Source: Tillus elongatus (Eukaryota > Arthropoda > Insecta > Coleoptera > Cleridae). Taken from it: DNA of 64,000 nt. The notes below the pieces were generated by a model. That model was given only the letters and a program-made list of their open reading frames with translations, was not told the DNA's origin and ran no database searches. The stretch's first letter is position 1. Every line of letters begins with the position of its first letter. Shown one piece after another: positions 24,120 to 37,084 of this stretch. The DNA is taken from NCBI GenBank assembly GCA_964006375.1, contig OZ023267.1, positions 31,725,094-31,789,093 on the forward strand, given 5' to 3'. The position numbers and the translations under genes were made by a program.

Positions 24120-24823
24120 CTAGTATACTGCGATACCAACAAAATCTCACAAACGTCCCGAAGTATTGAAGGTTTCTTAACTGCATACTCAAATTGCACC
24201 CAACTCAAACCCTGACCGTTTGTGTGTTGCCCGTTTTGCGAGAAAGTTAGAAGGCAACTTTGCTAACAGTAACGTAGTCGAATGCAGTATTTTCGAAATT
24301 CCAAAAACGCTGCGAGATGTAGAAAGATTCTTCAAAATGGAATACCAAAAATCAATGTAAACCTTGACGTTGGCCAATGATAAAAAAATAAGAAAAATTT
24401 ATTATATAAACATAGTGGGCTGCGATGTAAATAAAATCTCAGGAACGTCCCGAGGTATTAAGGTGTTCTTCTCAATCGCATACCAAAAGTTCACCAAACC
24501 CAACTCGTTAACGATTGAAATGCGTGTTTTGCGAAAAGTAATATGGTTAAAGGCAAATTTGACTTAAAATTGATGACGGAAACCTGGTGGAATACGATAT
24601 CAACAAAATCCTAAAGAAGGGACCGGGGGATAGAGACATTCTTCAGCACTGAAACTCAAAACGAACATAATCCGCTCCATCGACCAGTGGGGTCGCTTGC
24701 ATTTTTAACTACGCTGGACTTGACCAAAAATACAAAATTGATTATAAAAAACGCAGTGGGCTGCGATATTAATAAAATCTTGAAAGCGGCCAGTGGTGTC
24801 AAGGTATACTTCTAAATTGCATC

Positions 24824-24831
<8 letters not shown>
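24120..24831. repeat. Degenerate tandem satellite, about 170-bp unit
   Basis: Related blocks recur at about 24128, 24285, 24421, 24592 and 24761. Each reads roughly CTGCGAT-AACAAAATCT, a CGTCCCG-like block, then GGTATTAAGG-TTCTTC and a GCATACC-like end. Spacing of the last three is about 170 bp. Copies are strongly diverged, so the array is old. Confidence 0.6.

Positions 24832-24896
<65 letters not shown>
24832..24896. repeat. (TA)n microsatellite
   Basis: About 65 bp of TA repeat directly abutting the left end of a mariner-like element. Confidence 0.97.
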
Positions 24897-24899
<3 letters not shown>

Positions 24900-27280
24900 C
24901 GGTCACTTTTAAGTGGGCCACCATTGGGATCTCCCAAACTATAAGAGATAGGACGTCGGTTAAATTAGGAAAAATGTGTGCAATTTCAGTCAGTTTTAGA
25001 GGCTAAAGTCAAATTTCAGCTTGGATGATTGCTGAATTATCCCGACAAAACTAAAAAGGTAGCTTTTTTTATTTCCTCGATAACTTTTTGTTATATAATA
25101 GAATAATACTGAAGCTGGTAGGTTTCCATAACTCGCCACAAGCTATCAGATGTTGCTCTTAAGAAAATTTTAAGCCTACTAGATTTTCTTTGTCATGGCC
25201 AACTTTTCTTTTCTTATATATTGGATTTAGACATCAATGGGTAGAAAAAAAATACGAATTTAGTAGCATAATACAAATATATTATTTGTCTTAGTTATTT
25301 AATTTAAAGAACAATTAAAACTTTTCCCGGTTAGTATCAAGTTGCCATGAAAACATTAAATGAGTTTGACAGTTTATAAAAATCAGAAGATTAGTGTTGA
25401 TGTCAAATTACATACAAGTGTATGATTTGTTGCAAAAATAGTGAATTTTGTTGATTAATAATAATGTCAGCATACCCGATACAAGAAAAATTTAATATAT
25501 GCAATATTTATATTTATAAATACAGAAACTCTGTGGATGCATCTCGTAAATATGCAGATATGTATCCTGAAAGGCGGCAACCGAATAGAACCTATTTTCG
25601 ACGTCTATGTCAACAATTTAATGAAAATGGCACATTCAAAAACGTACGATCACGAATAACTAGTGAAACTTTGAATGAAGTTAATGTCCTGGCACAAATA
25701 AACATAAATCCAGAACCGTCTCAAAGAAGAATTTCAACAGAATGTAATTTATCAAAAAGTGGAGCCCAGAAAATTTTAAAGAGACATAACTACCATGATT
25801 ATAAATTTAAACCAACGCAACAATTACATCCAGGAGACGATGAAAAACGACTAGCTTTTTCTATATGGTTTCGTGAAAATGCGAGTCAAGATTTCAATTT
25901 TCCCGAAAAGGTACTATGGACCGACGAGACCCTCTTTACAAATTGCGGTATTTTCATAAGAAGTAATAAGCATTATTATTCAGTTGTAAATCCTCATCTC
26001 ATAGGCGAAGTTAGACCACAAATCCGGTTTTCAATTAATGTATGGTCTGGTCTGTTAGACAGTAAATTATTAGGCCCAAACTTTATGCCTATGCGTTTGG
26101 CTTCAGAGTTTTATTTGAATTTTCTAAGAAATTATTTTGAAGAAATGCCATGTAATGTTCCCCTGGCCAGTATTCGTAGACTAAAATGTATCCAACAAGA
26201 TGGAGCACGTCCCCATAGTGCCAGAATTGTTAGGGAGTATTTAAATGAATGATTTGCAAATGCGTGGATTGATGCTAAGGGTCCCGGGCCTTGGCCACCG
26301 GGATCCCCTTGCTTGAACCCGTTGGATTATTGTATTTGGGGCATTGCAAAGACCCAAGTCTATGACAGACCATCCGATAACATTAATGATTTCCAAGAAA
26401 AAATCAGAGAAGCATTCCACAGCATTGAACCAGATACTTTTAAGAATGCAGTGAATAGTTTGCAACGCAGAACTTTACCTTGTATAGAGCACAGGGGTAC
26501 ACAATTTGAACAGTTTATGTAGTTTAATTATTTATTCTTTTTGTCTCTGCGTAGGTGATTTGCATTTTCTACTTGTTATTTTTTTGTGATTAGTTTCTAA
26601 TAGAATAAATATTTTTGCACTAATTCTTATATTTTATTTCTTTGAGTTCGAGTGATAATATTAACGTTTTTAGACTTTACTATACAGTTTTCGTAAAAAA
26701 GAAATCGAGTTATTAATTGATTCTAGGTTAGGTAATTATTAAAGTGAGACCTAAGGTTGTCTGCGATTTAGCATACATTCTTATTAGCCGACAGTATACT
26801 GTAAGACATTTTTACTGACTTTTATAAACTGCCAAATTCATTAATTTTTTTCATGGCAACTTGAAAAGTAAACTAGTGAGCTAAATACATCATGTGTGCG
26901 ACACCAGTGAATTCGTAATTTTTTCTCTGTCCAATAATACCAATATGGCGTCCATAAGAAAAACAAAAGTTGGCCATGACAAAGTAAAATCTAGTAGGCA
27001 TAAAAAAATTTTAACACCATTATCTGATAGCTTGTGATAAGTTATGGAAACCCACCAACTTCAGTAATATTTAATTAAATTAAAAAAAGTTATCGAAGAA
27101 ATAAAAAAATAGAGCTTTTCAGTTTTTTCAGGATATTTCAGCAATCCCTAAAGCTATTTAAAATGAGACTTCATCTTCCGAAAGAGAATAAAATTGTGCA
27201 TATTTTTCCCAATTTGAGAAGCTTCGTATCTCTTTTAGTTTCGGAGATCCCAATGGTGGCCCACTTAAAAGTGACTCCCT
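24897..27280 (+). mobile_element. Mariner-like DNA transposon with very long TIRs
   Basis: The termini are inverted: TCACTTTTAAGTGGGCCACC at 24902 on the left recurs as its complement at 27258-27275. Similarity continues inward with GGGATCTCC-AAACTA, CTCGATAACTTTTT, GGTTTCCATAACT, AAGCTATCAGAT, CCTACTAGATTTT and GTCATGGCCAACTTTT, reaching CAAGTTGCCATGAAAA near 25345-25360. Each TIR is therefore about 480 bp, against the usual 30 or so for mariners. The left end follows a TA in a (TA)n array. On the right no clear TA duplication remains. The element is about 2.38 kb and holds one transposase gene. Confidence 0.85.
25464..26522 (+). pseudogene. Mariner-like (DD41D) transposase with one stop
   Basis: A 352-codon frame interrupted only by TGA at 26250-26252 (codon 263). 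The N-terminal third holds two helix-turn-helix-like DNA-binding regions (residues about 8-60 and 80-110). The catalytic core shows LWTDET (Asp154), QQDGARPHSA (Asp246) and SPCLNPLDY (Asp288), giving 41 residues between the second and third acids. The stop sits where relatives usually have Arg; a CGA-to-TGA change (methyl-CpG transition) would explain it. The Met start follows a long non-coding stretch inside the TIR and fits the family's N-terminus. Cut-and-paste transposition at TA targets is the family role. Inactive unless the stop is read through. Confidence 0.9.
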
Positions 27281-27551
27281 TCGTAGACTAATGGCCATGG
27301 TTTGAGATGTTACTGAAAACATCTACTTATATTTAAACCTGTGTATCATATCACGTAATTGATAATTTTGCTATTGTCTACCAATCAGAATCAACAAGAA
27401 ACATCGGTCAACAAGTAAAAATTATAGCAGATTTGGTGAACCTGTTTGTTGCAGTTCTCGTTACACCCCATAGTTTATTAGTAATTAAAAGTTACCCCAA
27501 TAAAACTTTATGACATTCATTTTTTTTACAAATACGTAATTTTTTATTTGG

Positions 27552-27620
<69 letters not shown>
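27552..27620. repeat. (TA)n microsatellite
   Basis: TA repeat inside a short inverted repeat. Confidence 0.95.
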
Positions 27621-27621
<1 letters not shown>

Positions 27622-27968
27622 CCAAATAAAAAATTATGTCAAACTAAAATGTCATTTTTGGTCGCGTACAAAATTTACAATTTCGGCAAAAATATGGGTA
27701 GTTGAGAAAGGTTTGCAGTTGGAAAAGTATTATGGAGTGATAAGTATTAATTGTAAATGGAGATATCAGGTGAAACATTAGAAGAACGAAATGGAAGAGA
27801 AAATAAATTTTTTGGAATGTCAAAATCTTAAGGTTGTTGAATTTGGAGGGTTGTCAAGCAGTTTTGGATGCAACTATGTATAAAATTATGTTAATATTCA
27901 CCACAAGTCTTAGACTTATTGAATAAACATGTTGTATAATTTTAAGCAATAAAGATAATAATTATAAT

Positions 27969-28074
<106 letters not shown>

Positions 28075-28190
28075 GCATAATCTTTAGAGCATACTAATAT
28101 ATGAGCAGTTCTCGTTACACCCCACAGTTTATTAGTAGTTAAAATTTACCCCAATAAAACTTTATGACATTCATATTTTTTATGAAGGAT

Positions 28191-29014
28191 GCAATTCATT
28201 AGGGAGTTGCACGTGCGCATGTTCAACTGTATAGATTTTCTTTAGAAGTAGAGTATTTGTCGCACAGAGGGCACTAGCATTTCATTCGACTTGCAGAAAG
28301 CCTTTTAAATTAATCTAAATTTCATAACTGGATATTTGCTACATATTAGACGTTGATATTAGACCATAGTTCGTAGCATTGCATTCTAGAATATTGTTTT
28401 ACCCAACATGTTACGAATTGGGAAGCAGCGTTGCTCCGACAAAACCGTATCGATTTATTTTCGAGTCTGCCTGCTGGAACATAGATGTCGCTGTCTAATT
28501 GCAACAGAAATCTTGAAGAGCGCAATTTCCTGTTTATAGAAAAATGTGTGGCTATATCCCTAAAACAGAAAACTTTCTCCTGAATCAATGACACATGGCT
28601 AAGGTGTTAGCTGAGAAAAAGCTTTAGCTTTATTACAGCTTCCAGCTTTATTACTGCATCCTCAATATAAGTCCGAATCGACAGTTAGATTTTTCCAGGT
28701 TACTACTACATGTGGAATAAAATACAGGATAATATAGGATTTCAGTCAACAGATAGAGCCAGATCAACATTTTGTTGATAATGAGTGTAGTAACATTTTG
28801 AAATTTTTAATTACCGCAAGACTTCTTTCTGATAGATTTGAGGGAAAAATAAAGAGGAAAATGTACTGATTTAAATCCCGATATACAAAAAATTGTTACC
28901 AAAATAATTATGCTTAATAAATTGGTCTAAACCATGGATACAAAATTTTATTACACGCATTTTTTTTACAAAAATTATATTTTATTTATATGAACATACG
29001 TACACACACACACA

Positions 29015-29073
<59 letters not shown>

Positions 29074-29444
29074 CTTAAAATATTATGGGATAGTAGCCGT
29101 TAGTTGCAAGATAAAAACCCTTTTTGTATATTCCCCAGCTTATGAAATTATTTATTCCATTACCAAGGCTACAAGATGAAAGGGAACATTACAATTTACA
29201 TAGGAAAAATACAAAAGCTTTAAATAATTAAACACTTACACATAAAGCGAGTTTCAAAATAGAACTTGAAAAATTATTAAATAACAAAAATATGTCAAAT
29301 AAGGATCGAGTTCATAAAAGTGAATCTGACATAATTTGTAAGCTAACTATTGTGCATTTAAATTTGTTATTTGTATTTTCCAAGGAAATATAAAAGAGAG
29401 TAGTATTTAAAAAAACTACCTGCGCGGTTTCACAAAGGCTGAAC

Positions 29445-29520
<76 letters not shown>

Positions 29521-29999
29521 TTCATACTGCGTGTATATATTTGGATAATGAATGTACATGAAAGAGTGTGGATGTGTGGGAATGTGTGAGTGTGAGTGCG
29601 CGTACGTGAGAGACTTGGTGGGTATTTAACTTGGTAAGTGAGTGTTATTTTCAATTGTGATTGGGTAGGTATATATTGAATCGGGAAACAAGTGGTTTAG
29701 TAATTTGTTGTAAATATCGGATCTTCCTCTTTCCTCCTTTTTATGGTGATGAGAGGGGAGTAGACTTTAATCACGGCTGATTGTAGAGATCATTTAATGG
29801 TAAATAATAGAGATAAGATTGGAGAACCGGATCATACGGACGTGATACGTCCTGTTGCACTGTAGCTGGAAAGATGCATGCAACTGCTCTGTAGAATATG
29901 TAGGAGGAGTTTTTCAGCACATACAAGTTCTTCTGAACTTACGTGCTAGTGTTCTTAATATTAGTCAGTAAGTATTATTGTATGTATGGAAAATAAATA

Positions 30000-30095
<96 letters not shown>
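28191..30095. other. AT-rich region with three (TA)n arrays
   Basis: Long TA tracts lie at 29019-29071 (preceded by an (AC)n run at 29002-29015), 29447-29518 and 30003-30094. A TG/GA-rich segment follows the second. No gene is recognised; open frames here are mostly repeat translations. Confidence 0.6.
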
Positions 30096-30097
<2 letters not shown>

Positions 30098-31486
30098 CTG
30101 AGGTCCCGTAAATTTCTTGTTTTCAAGAAATTCTTGGTGTGATTTGAGCATCCAGACGGGGTTGTAAGCATATTTAATTTTTATTTTTTAAACGGAATTC
30201 ATCTATGAAATTACAGGTTGCAGGCAAGTCTTTTTCCATGTTAATCGCTTGAATGATCGGTTTTAATCAAATCCTCAAGGTTCAGCTTTAGCCCCTACTT
30301 TGTTTCTTCTCCACATCAATAACATCATCTCTAGCACATCCAACCCAATTCACAGTTACGCGGACGAAATATACCACACACCACGAGGGTTCACAGTCTA
30401 AATACCATCGTGGTGGGTGTCGACAAGCAGGAAAGAGGCAACTTGTTAATTCTGGACTTGAAGGTTTGGAGGTTCGGAGGAGAAGGAAAAATATTTTCCG
30501 GCAAGGAATTCCACAACTTGGAAGTCCTCGGGACAAAAGAGCGGGCATAACAAGATGTTCTATGTCTGATGACCTGGACAGTAAAAGGGTGCATTCGCTC
30601 TCTTCCCCTGGTAGATCTGTTGAGGGCAGCAGGTGGAGGAACTATGGAAGTTCGCGTGCAGATACCTAGCTCTCTTCTGAATGGAGTCCAGGATAGCGAG
30701 TGTAGAAGCGGCAGCGACACCCCAGATGTGGGAGCAGTATTCGAGGTTTCGTCTTATTTGTGAAATATATAAGGTATAGAGATTAGCCGGTGAAAAGTAT
30801 TTGCGAGCCTAGAAGAGGAAACCTAATCTCTTAACAGCCGCTGCTGCAATTGATGTGACATGTTGGTGCCAATTGAGATTTCGATCCACAGAAATGCCAA
30901 CAAGTGAAAAGGACTCATTACTTTGAATAACTTGGTGGTTAATTGTGATGGTTCTAGGGCTGGTGTATCTCTTATGAGAAAGAACGCAAGACTGAGAATT
31001 GGTGGGGTTGAATTGTACAAGATTCCTACTTCCCCATTCTAATATTTCTTGGAGATCCACGGAGACAGAACACTCCATGAGTCTGCGATCCTCATCTAAT
31101 TGGGCTAAAGAGACAGGCTTAGAATAATGTATATTTGAGTGAAGGGTGCTTTCGTCCGCGTAACTGTCAATTCGGTTTAATGTGCTAGAGAGGATGTTAT
31201 TGATGTGGAGAAGAAAGAAAGTATGGGCTAAAGCTAAACCTTGAGAAGTTGATTAAAATCGATCATTTAAGCGATTAATATGGAAAAAGACTTACCTACA
31301 ACCTGTAATTTCATAGATGAATTTCGTTTAAAAAGTAAAAATAATATTTTCGGCAAATTTGCAGATTAGCAGATGGGAGGTGTTTAGAAAAATATTTTCT
31401 GAAATATCCTTACAACCCTTTCTGGATGCTCAAATCACACCAAGAATTACTTGCAAACAAGCAATTTACGGGAACAAGAGTGAATA
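30096..31486. mobile_element. Foldback element with LINE sequence in its arms and core
   Basis: The left arm (about 30096-30370) and right arm (about 31125-31486) are inverted copies. Both contain, from outside in, CTTGGTGTGATTTGAGCATC, a GAATTCATCTATGAAATTAC-like block, and the LINE RT segment ending in SYAD. The centre (30371-31125, minus strand) is the 3' part of the same LINE family as at 3.8 kb and 22 kb. The RT sequence thus occurs once in each orientation. The right arm is longer because of an AT-rich insertion near 31340-31410. Confidence 0.75.
30371..31244 (-). pseudogene. LINE copy 3, 3' part with C-terminal domain
   Basis: Minus-strand continuation of the LINE family. 31078-30809 encodes SVDLQEILEWGSRN and QVIQSNESFSLVGISVDRN. 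30720-30391 encodes the C-terminal domain missing from copies 1 and 2: SFVPRTSKLWNSLPENIF and LQTFKSRINKLPLS. This is the only copy here that reaches the family's C-terminus (stop near 30391). It begins in the middle of the RT. Confidence 0.8.
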
Positions 31487-33189
31487 GGGGTGCTGGGCGG
31501 AGAAGAACATAAAAAGGAAATGTGAGCGGAAAGTGCAAAAGAAACAGCTTAGTTGGACCACTTAAGCTGCCTTTATCCCATTTTGCAGCTATACCTCCTC
31601 AAAATCCTGTTTACCACGCGCGGAACCTCTATATTCACTGCAGATCTCGTAACTTTTTTAGGTGTTGCTCCAAAGGAATTTTTCCTGTATACATTGTTCT
31701 TGTTTATGCATTGAGGGTGATTGTAAGCATGCATAAGGGGAAGGAGAGCCTCCGCGACGAAGCATGGAATTAAGATTTTTAAGTGGTTAAATTGTTATCT
31801 CATCTCATTTTTTAAAATATTTTTCCAAAAATGATTTTGGGGTTGCCTTGTTTGTCAGTCTTACATAGTAAGTTGCAATATTTTATCATTTTCAAAAAGT
31901 ATGGATACAGCAACCGTAAATAAGTGTTGGAAAGGGTGTGTGTGCAGCAAGTATGTTACGGTAGAAAATTTTCGTAAAAATATTTCAAATCTGATAGCTC
32001 AATAAATTTCCCATTATGCTATAATCTTCAATCTTGTACTATAGTAACACCTATGTAAACGCACCGTGGGTACTAAATTAAAGAAAAATAACATAATGAG
32101 CTTCACGGATCCCAAGCAACAAATTAAGGCATGTTAACCAGCACTCGAGTGCAAATAACCTACCCAAGTTGTAATTTAGTAATAATTAACGAAAATGTTG
32201 CCTTGATTGTCATAATGACTACAAATTTGGAAATGCGGCTTCGAACTAGCCAATTTTTGACTATTAAAATTACTCCAAAGTCAGTAACTTACAAGTAACT
32301 AAACTGGGAAAAAAATTGGTTCAATTTTACTCATAAAATATACTTAAATATACTTTTGTGTTTCAATTCCAGAGTTGGTAACTTTTAGGTCGAAGTGTGC
32401 CCTAAATTGGACTGAATATCGACTATCAAGCCCAGATACCTGAAATACCCACTTTAAGGTAATTTATTACCTAATGTTAACCTGCAATATGTCTCTGTGG
32501 TATAGTCAATTGGAGGTCTTCTTATGAAGTCCAGCTTACATATATATTACCAATTTCATTGCAATACAGCACAGGAAATGTTTTGGGCACTGAGCTAAGC
32601 TAAAATGGCTTTCTGATCGGCTATAAAGTCATAATTACTGCATAAATGGTCTTCCAAGTCAAATTGCCTACCTTCAAGTTGAACATACCCATAAAATCTG
32701 ACTTGAAATAAAAATTGTCCTCAAAGTTCAAAGTGTACAGCAGTGAAATACATTTGTGAATCTTAAAGGTGTGTCAGTTGATACATTTCATCAATAAAAG
32801 TTTATTCTTGTTGTGAATGTGCGTGCACCAGTAACAAATATTGTGTTACAATGCCCCCTTTGAAACCAATAAAAGTTTACAGACATACTACAAATTATTA
32901 TAGAGTAATAAAGAATGCTTGTATTCAGTTCGCTTCATATTAATAATTATTATTTCGATAATGTTCTCTGTGTAAATCCTAAAAAAGTATGACAACTTTA
33001 TCGGCTACTACTACTAGGTATACGAAAGTAAAACTGAATTTCAATTATATGCTGGTATCAAATCAGCACGTTTCCCTCTTCAATATAATACATCCCTTTT
33101 CATGCCAAATGGAGTAAAGCATTAGCAACACAGTCAGCTGTCATGTTTATGTTTATTTACTTATTTTATTTTGTTTACATTTTCTATTA

Positions 33190-33258
<69 letters not shown>

Positions 33259-35630
33259 CGAATCAAAGGCCAAAAGCGCTGTATAATCATTCCTATATGT
33301 CTCTCGGCTGTGCACGGATATAAGTGATGTATATTTTTATAGATGAAAATGTTTCATTTCTAATAAATTCAAACAAAATTCGTTTACCATATAGTTGAAA
33401 TTCCCATAATAAGACAAAATGCCTTCAAAGTTTGGTTAGTTTGCCCTGTCATTAGGGATTGTGACTTATAGGTAAAAAAATAGGACAAAATTAACTTTCA
33501 GGTCAATAATGTTAGAAGGGCAGCCATATTAATTTAATTTTGCGGTATCCATATTGATTCTATTGGAAAATGAAAAATACTTTTTTGTTGAATAAAGTGT
33601 AATCAAATTTTAGTTCGAAAAAAACATTAAATAATGCTTGTATACCATGACGACAGGATAGTTTTGTGTTGTTTACATCACCAATCCTTCAAAATCAGAA
33701 TTTCAAGAATTTTGAAATGTTGTTCATTTTCACTAATTTTATCTTTCACACGGGCGCTCGAGTTTTATCGCAGTATCATCATCATGTTAACAGAAAAAAC
33801 ATAACCGCAGTGGTTTTTTCTTTATACAGTGCGAATCTCCTTTATGGTTGTTCCAAATATTTAAAGTAAGTTCTTTAATCATTCAAGATGTCATTTTTGA
33901 ACAAAGACAATATCTCTACTACTCTACTGTTTGTTTATACATACATAACCACAGATCCTACAGAACCGAATAATGTCACATGCGTAGTTCGTTGTTAAGA
34001 ACGTCATGGCACTCGGCGCCTAGATGTCAGATTCAAGTAAAGCGTAGCACATATTTACCAATATATTACGTCCATTGGCCCAATGTTGAATGAAAATGCC
34101 CTAAATATAATAAAACGCCTTGGTCTAAACGCCTTTCTGGACCTATTATCGACTTCCATATTACTTTGACTTTATTCCCCACATTGTTAATATACACTTA
34201 AATTTTACTTGAAAATGACCTGTGGTGATTTGGTCGCCGACCTATTGGTAGGGCGATTTTACGTCAATTTGACTTTAAATGTTGCTTGGGATAACTACAA
34301 ATTTGTTTTAAAGAACCTTTTTTGTTGTTTATCATTTGCAATGACTGGATGGGTTGACTAAAACAGAACTATCCAAGCAATCAATAAGGAAAATACCTGC
34401 AATATTTATAATCTGACAGGTACATTCCCTTTGTAAAAATTAATTTTTTTCTGAAAAACTTCCGTAACTTTAATGAATTTTGTAACACAATTTTTTTAAA
34501 GATACTTGCAGTAGTTACATATTATATCTGAGACCAAATTTTAATTTTTTAGCTCCATATAAAATATAAATTTTTCCAAATAATCGTTAACTGGGACTTT
34601 AAAACCAATCTCCAAGGTCCATTTAAATTCAAAGAATTAGTTTTACTAATATGTCTTACTAATAGTGTACAACTATTATGAAAATTCACTTCTATAACGC
34701 ACTTGGTGCGTTTCGAAATTTTTCTATATTCTGATGTCCCCTTTATAACTATAAGAATGGATTTGGCTTCAGAATTGTTACTTAAACAATTTTTGCATAA
34801 TCACCCTTTTATTTTAGCGTGAAAGCTAGGAATATGTAAAGTACAAACCACATTGCTATTTGCGTTTAATCCATCAGTGTATATTCATTTAAATGTACTA
34901 AAATTTTTTGGGTAGTTTTCTAAATTTGCCTGTTCATATCATAAAGCTCCGAATATTTTGGTATTGTGACAATTGGTTGCTATATTAACCCTTAAGAATT
35001 TACTTAAAACAGACACTTAAGTACCCAGCCTAAAAATATTTACCGCCGCCCATGTTTCCAGGAAGCATGAAGTTTTTTTCTGTTACAATTAAGGACGTAC
35101 AAACTGTGGATTGCCTAAATTATATAATTCACAATCATCATAATATTGTAGATTGACCAAAATGAACGTGACATTCCTATAATATTGACTCCTTGTTAAA
35201 TAAAAGAGTTGCAGTCATTTTGTATAAAAGCAATTTTAGGTTTCCGTCACACGAAATTAAATTTCAATTATAATAAGTAAATTACTTAACGATCCTCATT
35301 GCTATGGAATTATGAAAATAGAGTTTTATATCCATAAAAATGAGCTAATGAGGAAACAACTGAATATTCATAAATAATAATTGCCTTCCTTCAACGAAAA
35401 ACTTCCTTCTCCTTTAATTAGTGAATTTTATTTTGTCATCTTCGTCCTTTCGGATTTACGTATAAATATGCATGATTTAGTAGGGAGAAAGGCATGATGC
35501 ATATTATATTAAGAGAATGGAAATGTGTTTATATCTATTTATTTCTAAAATTATTATCAGTTACGAAAAAGAATAGAAAACTTAACAAAACCTATTTTTA
35601 TTAACACAATATATGTTTTAGTTTTCCGTG
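31487..35630. other. Long AT-rich region, no gene seen
   Basis: I find only traces. A decayed MITE left end (GCAGCAAGTATGTTA) lies near 31944, a right end (ATAACGCACTTGGTGCG) near 34695, and a (TA)n at 33193-33255. A block near 34360-34500 (CTATCCAAGCAATCAATAAG) weakly recalls dispersed repeat R. No long frame has recognisable motifs. Confidence 0.45.
33193..33255. repeat. (TA)n microsatellite
   Basis: About 62 bp of TA repeat. Confidence 0.97.
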
Positions 35631-35632
35631 CA

Positions 35633-35770
35633 AATAATCAGTTAAAAACTGGAAGTGCACCTGACCGCTAATACCACATATAATTCGTATAATTCGTTTA
35701 ATAATCAGCTACAAACTAGGAGTGCACCTGACCGCTAATGCCACATATAATTCGTATAATAGTCAGTAAC
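35633..35770. repeat. 67-bp tandem duplication
   Basis: Two adjacent copies starting near 35633 and 35700 share GTGCACCTGACCGCTAAT and CACATATAATTCGTATAAT. A third partial copy starts near 35757. Confidence 0.8.
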
Positions 35771-35849
35771 GATCTCTCGATTTCAGTAGTTTCAGATATT
35801 AGTTCCCAGGAAACTCGAACAAGCAAAAGGTGGTCCTATAAGGCCTATA

Positions 35850-37080
35850 ATAGTAGGTAAGATAGTATTAAAGACCTGAACAGAGCACTAGAAAGAGCGT
35901 TTGAGGTGTGCTTGAAGAGAAGCAGCAATACGGCAGTCGAAAAGATGCATATTGGTGGAATGAAGAGATCGCCAAAATCAGAACTGAGTCTACGAAGACA
36001 AGAGGAAAGGCCACAAGTCTCAACAGGAAAAAAACATCACAAGTAGTTATAGAGAGCGAGCACAGAATCAATACAGGAACAAAAGAAAGAAATTAAAGAC
36101 AGCAATAACAAAGGCAAAGAAACAAGCCTACGAAGATGTTCATAAAGAAATAGATATTGATATTTGGGACTAGGGTACATAATTCTTACGGGTAGAATTG
36201 GTACAAGAACACCAATGACAATAAGTTATGACGAACAGGTTAAGATAGCGCAGGAATTGTTCCCTAAACACGAAGTCAAAGATGACCGAGAGTGGAGCTA
36301 AAGTCAGAGGATATTCCACCTTGTGCAGATGAAGAAATAAGGAAAGCAGGCCAAAGGATGAAATCTGGTAAAGCTGCAGGCCCGGATAAAATACCGATCG
36401 AGGTTGTTAAGTCAGGAGCAGAACAGAAGCCCGAGATCTTGAAAGTTCTGATAAATAAACTAATCAGTCAGAATAGAAGACTGCTCGATTGGTGTTATTG
36501 TAGAAGCCACAGGAAACAGGAGGAAAGAAGCCATATTGAACTGTGTGCCTAGAAGATGGAATAGCAAAATTAAATGACTTATCAAAGAAACCGGGAGAAG
36601 AGGAGGGTTGACAGACAACCAATTTGGCTTTCGCAAGGGGCGCTCGACGATGGATGCTGTAAAGAAGGTACATACGTTGTAGGGAAAAAAGGCAATAAAA
36701 ACATATCTGTGGCCATGGTAACATTGGACGTAAAAATAAATTCAATACACCACCATGGAGAGGCATATAGGAAGAGTTAAGAAAGAGGCAAGTTGAGCCA
36801 TATCTGCTGAAAATGATGTGTAGGTACCTTGAAGGCAGACAGCTACTGACTGGACAGAAATATCGAACGCAAATTACATGTGGCGTACCTCAGGGGTCAA
36901 TCCTAGGATCAGCACTGTGGAATTTGTATTACGATAAGGTTCTTTAGTCTAGAGTCCGTAAACAACACGGCTATTATAGGGTATGCAGATGATTTGGCGC
37001 TGGTTTTAAGCGGGGAAATAAGGCAGACATAGAAGATAATAACAAGGTCAGTGGCAAATGTGGAAAACTGGATGGTCTAC
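35850..37080 (+). pseudogene. R1-like LINE, RT region, broken
   Basis: Pieces of a LINE polyprotein in shifting frames. Near 36165-36290 are GYIILTGRIGTRTP and AQELFPKHEVKDD. At 36292-36500 is the pre-RT segment GQRMKSGKAAGPDKIPIEVV. Near 36600-36780 are DNQFGFRKGRSTMDAVKKVH and VAMVTLDVK. Near 36885 is SGVPQGSILGSALWNLYYDKVL and near 36975 the catalytic GYADDLALVLSG. This order matches R1/LOA-type reverse transcriptases. Many frameshifts are present. It stops about 90 bp after the YADD motif, where an oppositely oriented LINE 3' end begins. Confidence 0.85.
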
Positions 37081-37084
37081 AGCT

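Noticed and set aside
28346..28594. 82-codon minus-strand frame
   Set aside because: No recognised domain; several Cys residues but no regular spacing.
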